Assembly (NCBI GenBank): GCA_019637155.1
Contig: JAHBWE010000021.1
Span: forward strand, 114,827 to 178,826
Length of the DNA: 64,000 bases
Source: Labilithrix sp.
Lineage (GTDB): Bacteria; Myxococcota_A; Polyangia; Polyangiales; Polyangiaceae
Direction of reading: 5' to 3'
In this document: positions 61,810-64,000 of the stretch, piece by piece
Numbering within the stretch: the stretch's first letter is position 1
Layout: each line of letters starts with the position of its first letter
Position numbers and translations under genes: made by a program
The notes under the pieces: generated by a model
Databases searched by the model: none
What the model was told of the DNA's origin: nothing
The model's input: the letters and a program-made list of their open reading frames with translations, nothing else

Positions 61810-64000
61810 CCGAAAAAGTGGGTCAGCTTCAAGAGGAGGGAATCGGTGGCGGGCGCTTTCCCGAGGCCCGCCGCGTCGATATGGCCCCGATCACCTGGCC
61901 CGAGATCGATCGAGGGGCTTTGCGCGCGCGTATAAACGAAAAAGATCGTCGAGCCTAATGCGTATTCCCAACGAAGTACGATATTCGCATTGATCGCGGC
62001 ATTGATGAAATCGGGATTCGTCGTGGGCGCGCTAATGGCCGTTAGCTCGTCGCGATGCACGACCGTTCCGCGTCCCGCGCGCGCCGTTGGGAATGCTCCG
62101 AAATCGGAATAATGGCCGGAGGCGAGGAACATTTGCGCGTAGGTCTGCAACGACAGTCGCGGCGTGAACGTGTACGTCACGCGCGCGGTCCCCGACAGCT
62201 CGGTCGCCTCGAGCTTTCCGAAAATCAGATTCTCCGTCGTTCGCCCGGCAAAACGAGGCTCGCCCTTCGCACAGACGACCAGCGGCTCGAGAGAGATTTC
62301 GAGCTGCGGAATGAAACGAAACATCCCGACCGCCGACACGTTCGTGAAAAAGCCGTCGAAGATGCGCTGCGTCTGCGTCGCGATCTCCACGGAGACGGCG
62401 CGGCGCGGATCCGACTTCAGCTCCACTTCGAGCCCCAAGAGCTCACGCCGCTCGAGCGCGGTGCCGTCGCCGACCTCGCGATCGTCGAAATGGCGCCCGC
62501 GGAAATGGCCCTCGACGAAGAATTCCCAGAAATTCGTGAATTTCCACTGCGTATTGAGCTGATATCCGTGTGCGAGAACTAGGCCGTCGAGATTCGTTCG
62601 GCCGTACACCTCGAGGCGCGAGTGCGTCTCGAGCGTGTTGAGCCATGGCTCGAGCGTGCGTCGCTCGAGGGCGGCAGAAACGGAATGGATATTCGCCCGC
62701 TTCATGTACCCGAGGTCGTTGAAGTCGAGCTTTCGCGACGCCATGTCGTACGTCAGCTCGCCGACCCACGGGATGCCGCCTTCTTTCGCGATGCGCGTCG
62801 AATTGCCAATTCCCGACGCGCCGCTTCCGATCGTGGTGCCATCGCGAAGCATGCGCGTCGGCCCGTCGCGAAGCGTCGTGCCCGTCAGCTGCGTCGTCGC
62901 CGTCCAATCACCGTCGGGCGAGCGCCAACGTCCGTCGACGGCGCCGACATACGCATCGTGCGTGCAACGGCCGCGCGGGCATGGGGCCGACCGCTCGGAG
63001 CGAACCACCGCGCCACCGAACGCGCCGACATGCGCGTTGCCGCCGAGCTCGTATTTGAGGCGCGCCGCCTGAAAGAGCGTCATCGGCTCGACGATGCGAT
63101 CCCTCTTCGGGCCGCCGCTCGTGCGAACGACCGCGTTGTTCTCGTTCGTCAAAGCGGACAGCGCGCCGACGCCTAGACGCTCGGTCAGACGCCCGCTCAG
63201 CTTGGTTGCGCCGAGGAGCGTCGCGGCTTTCATCGGCTCCGCTAGCGTCTCGTTGTTAGCGAGCTCGGGCGCCTCCGGCGTGATGCGGCCGATGCGACGC
63301 GTATAGAGGAGCGGCATCGGCGTCGCGAAGACGTCGCGGCCTTCGAAGAAGAAAGGGCGCTTCTCTGGAAGCCTGATCTCCTCGTTCGTGAGGTTCAGGA
63401 TCAATTGATCGGCCTCGACCTGCGCGAAGTCGGGGAGGATCGCGAGGTCGAGCGTCAGGTCGCGCTTCGCGTGCCACTTCGCATCGAGCCCGATCGAGCC
63501 GCCGAAGCGGTGACTCTCTGCGGCGCTGTCCGCGCCCGCGTCGCGGCGATCGAAGCGGCCGAGGACGAAGGGACGAAGCTCGATATCCGTCTTCGGCGGC
63601 GGTGCGTCGACGCCGCCGAGGCGCCCATACCGCGAGACCTCGCCGGCACCGGCCCGCGGAATGAAGGACCATTCGTCCGTCTCCTGCCGCTTCGACACAT
63701 AACGACGGACTTGGAGCCCCCACTCTTGAGGAGCACCGTCACGAAAACGAAGGATCCGGAGGGGGATCCGAAGCTCCGCCGACCACCCGCGCGGCGTTCG
63801 CGCGACGTCGGCCGCCCAGGACTCGTCCCAATCGCGATCGATGTCCGTGTCGTTGAAGCGGATGGCATCGGATTGCACGCCCGCTGCGTTGACGGAGAAC
63901 TCGTAGGCGCTACGGCCGTCGCCGCGACTGTCGACGATGACCGTGACGCGATCCGCTTCGCTCGGACGATCACGTCGCGTCAGGCGTGCGACGATCGGGT
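61806..64000 (-). CDS. DUF5916/CBM9-type outer-membrane protein (partial, runs off right edge)
   Basis: About 730 residues visible. The N-terminal part near the edge has RLTRRDRPSEADRVTV and the DSRGDGRSAYEFSVNAAGVQSD segment of carbohydrate-binding family 9/DUF5916. A middle GLDAKWHAKRDLTLDLAILPDFAQVEADQ and FFFEGRDVFATPMPLLYTRRIG stretch and a long beta-barrel-like C-terminal region with a final LKLTHFFG follow. These proteins insert in the outer membrane. The translational overlap with the permease suggests a joint export system; the N-terminus lies outside the window. Confidence 0.82.
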   Translation of the reverse strand, partial: PIVARLTRRDRPSEADRVTVIVDSRGDGRSAYEFSVNAAGVQSDAIRFNDTDIDRDWDESWAADVARTPRGWSAELRIPLRILRFRDGAPQEWGLQVRRYVSKRQETDEWSFIPRAGAGEVSRYGRLGGVDAPPPKTDIELRPFVLGRFDRRDAGADSAAESHRFGGSIGLDAKWHAKRDLTLDLAILPDFAQVEADQLILNLTNEEIRLPEKRPFFFEGRDVFATPMPLLYTRRIGRITPEAPELANNETLAEPMKAATLLGATKLSGRLTERLGVGALSALTNENNAVVRTSGGPKRDRIVEPMTLFQAARLKYELGGNAHVGAFGGAVVRSERSAPCPRGRCTHDAYVGAVDGRWRSPDGDWTATTQLTGTTLRDGPTRMLRDGTTIGSGASGIGNSTRIAKEGGIPWVGELTYDMASRKLDFNDLGYMKRANIHSVSAALERRTLEPWLNTLETHSRLEVYGRTNLDGLVLAHGYQLNTQWKFTNFWEFFVEGHFRGRHFDDREVGDGTALERRELLGLEVELKSDPRRAVSVEIATQTQRIFDGFFTNVSAVGMFRFIPQLEISLEPLVVCAKGEPRFAGRTTENLIFGKLEATELSGTARVTYTFTPRLSLQTYAQMFLASGHYSDFGAFPTARAGRGTVVHRDELTAISAPTTNPDFINAAINANIVLRWEYALGSTIFFVYTRAQSPSIDLGPGDRGHIDAAGLGKAPATDSLLLKLTHFFG

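Overview
The window is very GC-rich with strong GC bias at third codon positions. It carries many Ser/Thr kinases, multi-domain histidine kinases, a sigma-54-type activator, cysteine-rich secreted lipoproteins, collagen-like proteins and diheme peroxidase-type cytochromes. This content fits a large-genome Myxococcota (Polyangiales/myxobacterial type) chromosome. The organism is inferred from gene content only.

Layout. (1) 1-1888: an AAA ATPase with a GTGA-coupled HNH nuclease, truncated by the left edge; this resembles a Septu (PtuAB) anti-phage pair. (2) 2014-13578: housekeeping and accessory genes: thrS, a PQQ-dehydrogenase-like lipoprotein, a Cys-rich protein, a TPR membrane protein beside a Ser/Thr kinase, an exo-endo-phosphatase-fold enzyme, an AraC regulator divergent from a GFA enzyme, a collagen-repeat lipoprotein and an SDR. 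(3) 13619-23591: a signalling island with a decayed VWA-type fragment, a KaiC remnant coupled to a hybrid histidine kinase, a DUF4258/MqsA-like toxin-antitoxin pair, a full double-domain KaiC, two receivers, two more histidine kinases and an NtrC-like activator. The same 15-bp palindrome lies upstream of the KaiC remnant and exactly over the start of the toxin-like gene, so the antitoxin-like repressor may link the two units. Several island proteins have degenerate catalytic motifs. (4) 23677-34111: lipoproteins, a TlpA-like protein, a ComEC-type metallo-beta-lactamase, AstA with a hydrolase, and a zinc-type ABC binding protein and ATPase without a visible permease. (5) 34391-39962: a TonB-like protein, a giant Gly-rich protein and a small unknown. 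(6) 40200-51089: an envelope redox region: two cytochrome-like lipoproteins, a membrane protein, a Cys-rich lipoprotein, two thioredoxin-fold lipoproteins, a beta-barrel candidate, a sulfatase-modifying-factor-fold lipoprotein, and a thioredoxin/MauG fusion whose thioredoxin part resembles the first gene of that operon. (7) 51093-56855: a second kinase/TPR pair, an aldolase-dehydrogenase fusion, and two small lipoproteins. (8) 57198-60545: tRNA-Val(GAC) with a tyrosine recombinase reading into its 3' half, an excisionase-like gene, an unknown gene and remnants; probably a small or decayed integrative element. (9) 60565-64000: a MacB/FtsX-type permease coupled to a DUF5916/CBM9-type outer-membrane protein that runs off the right edge.

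Most other long open frames are antisense or out-of-frame shadows produced by the GC bias.
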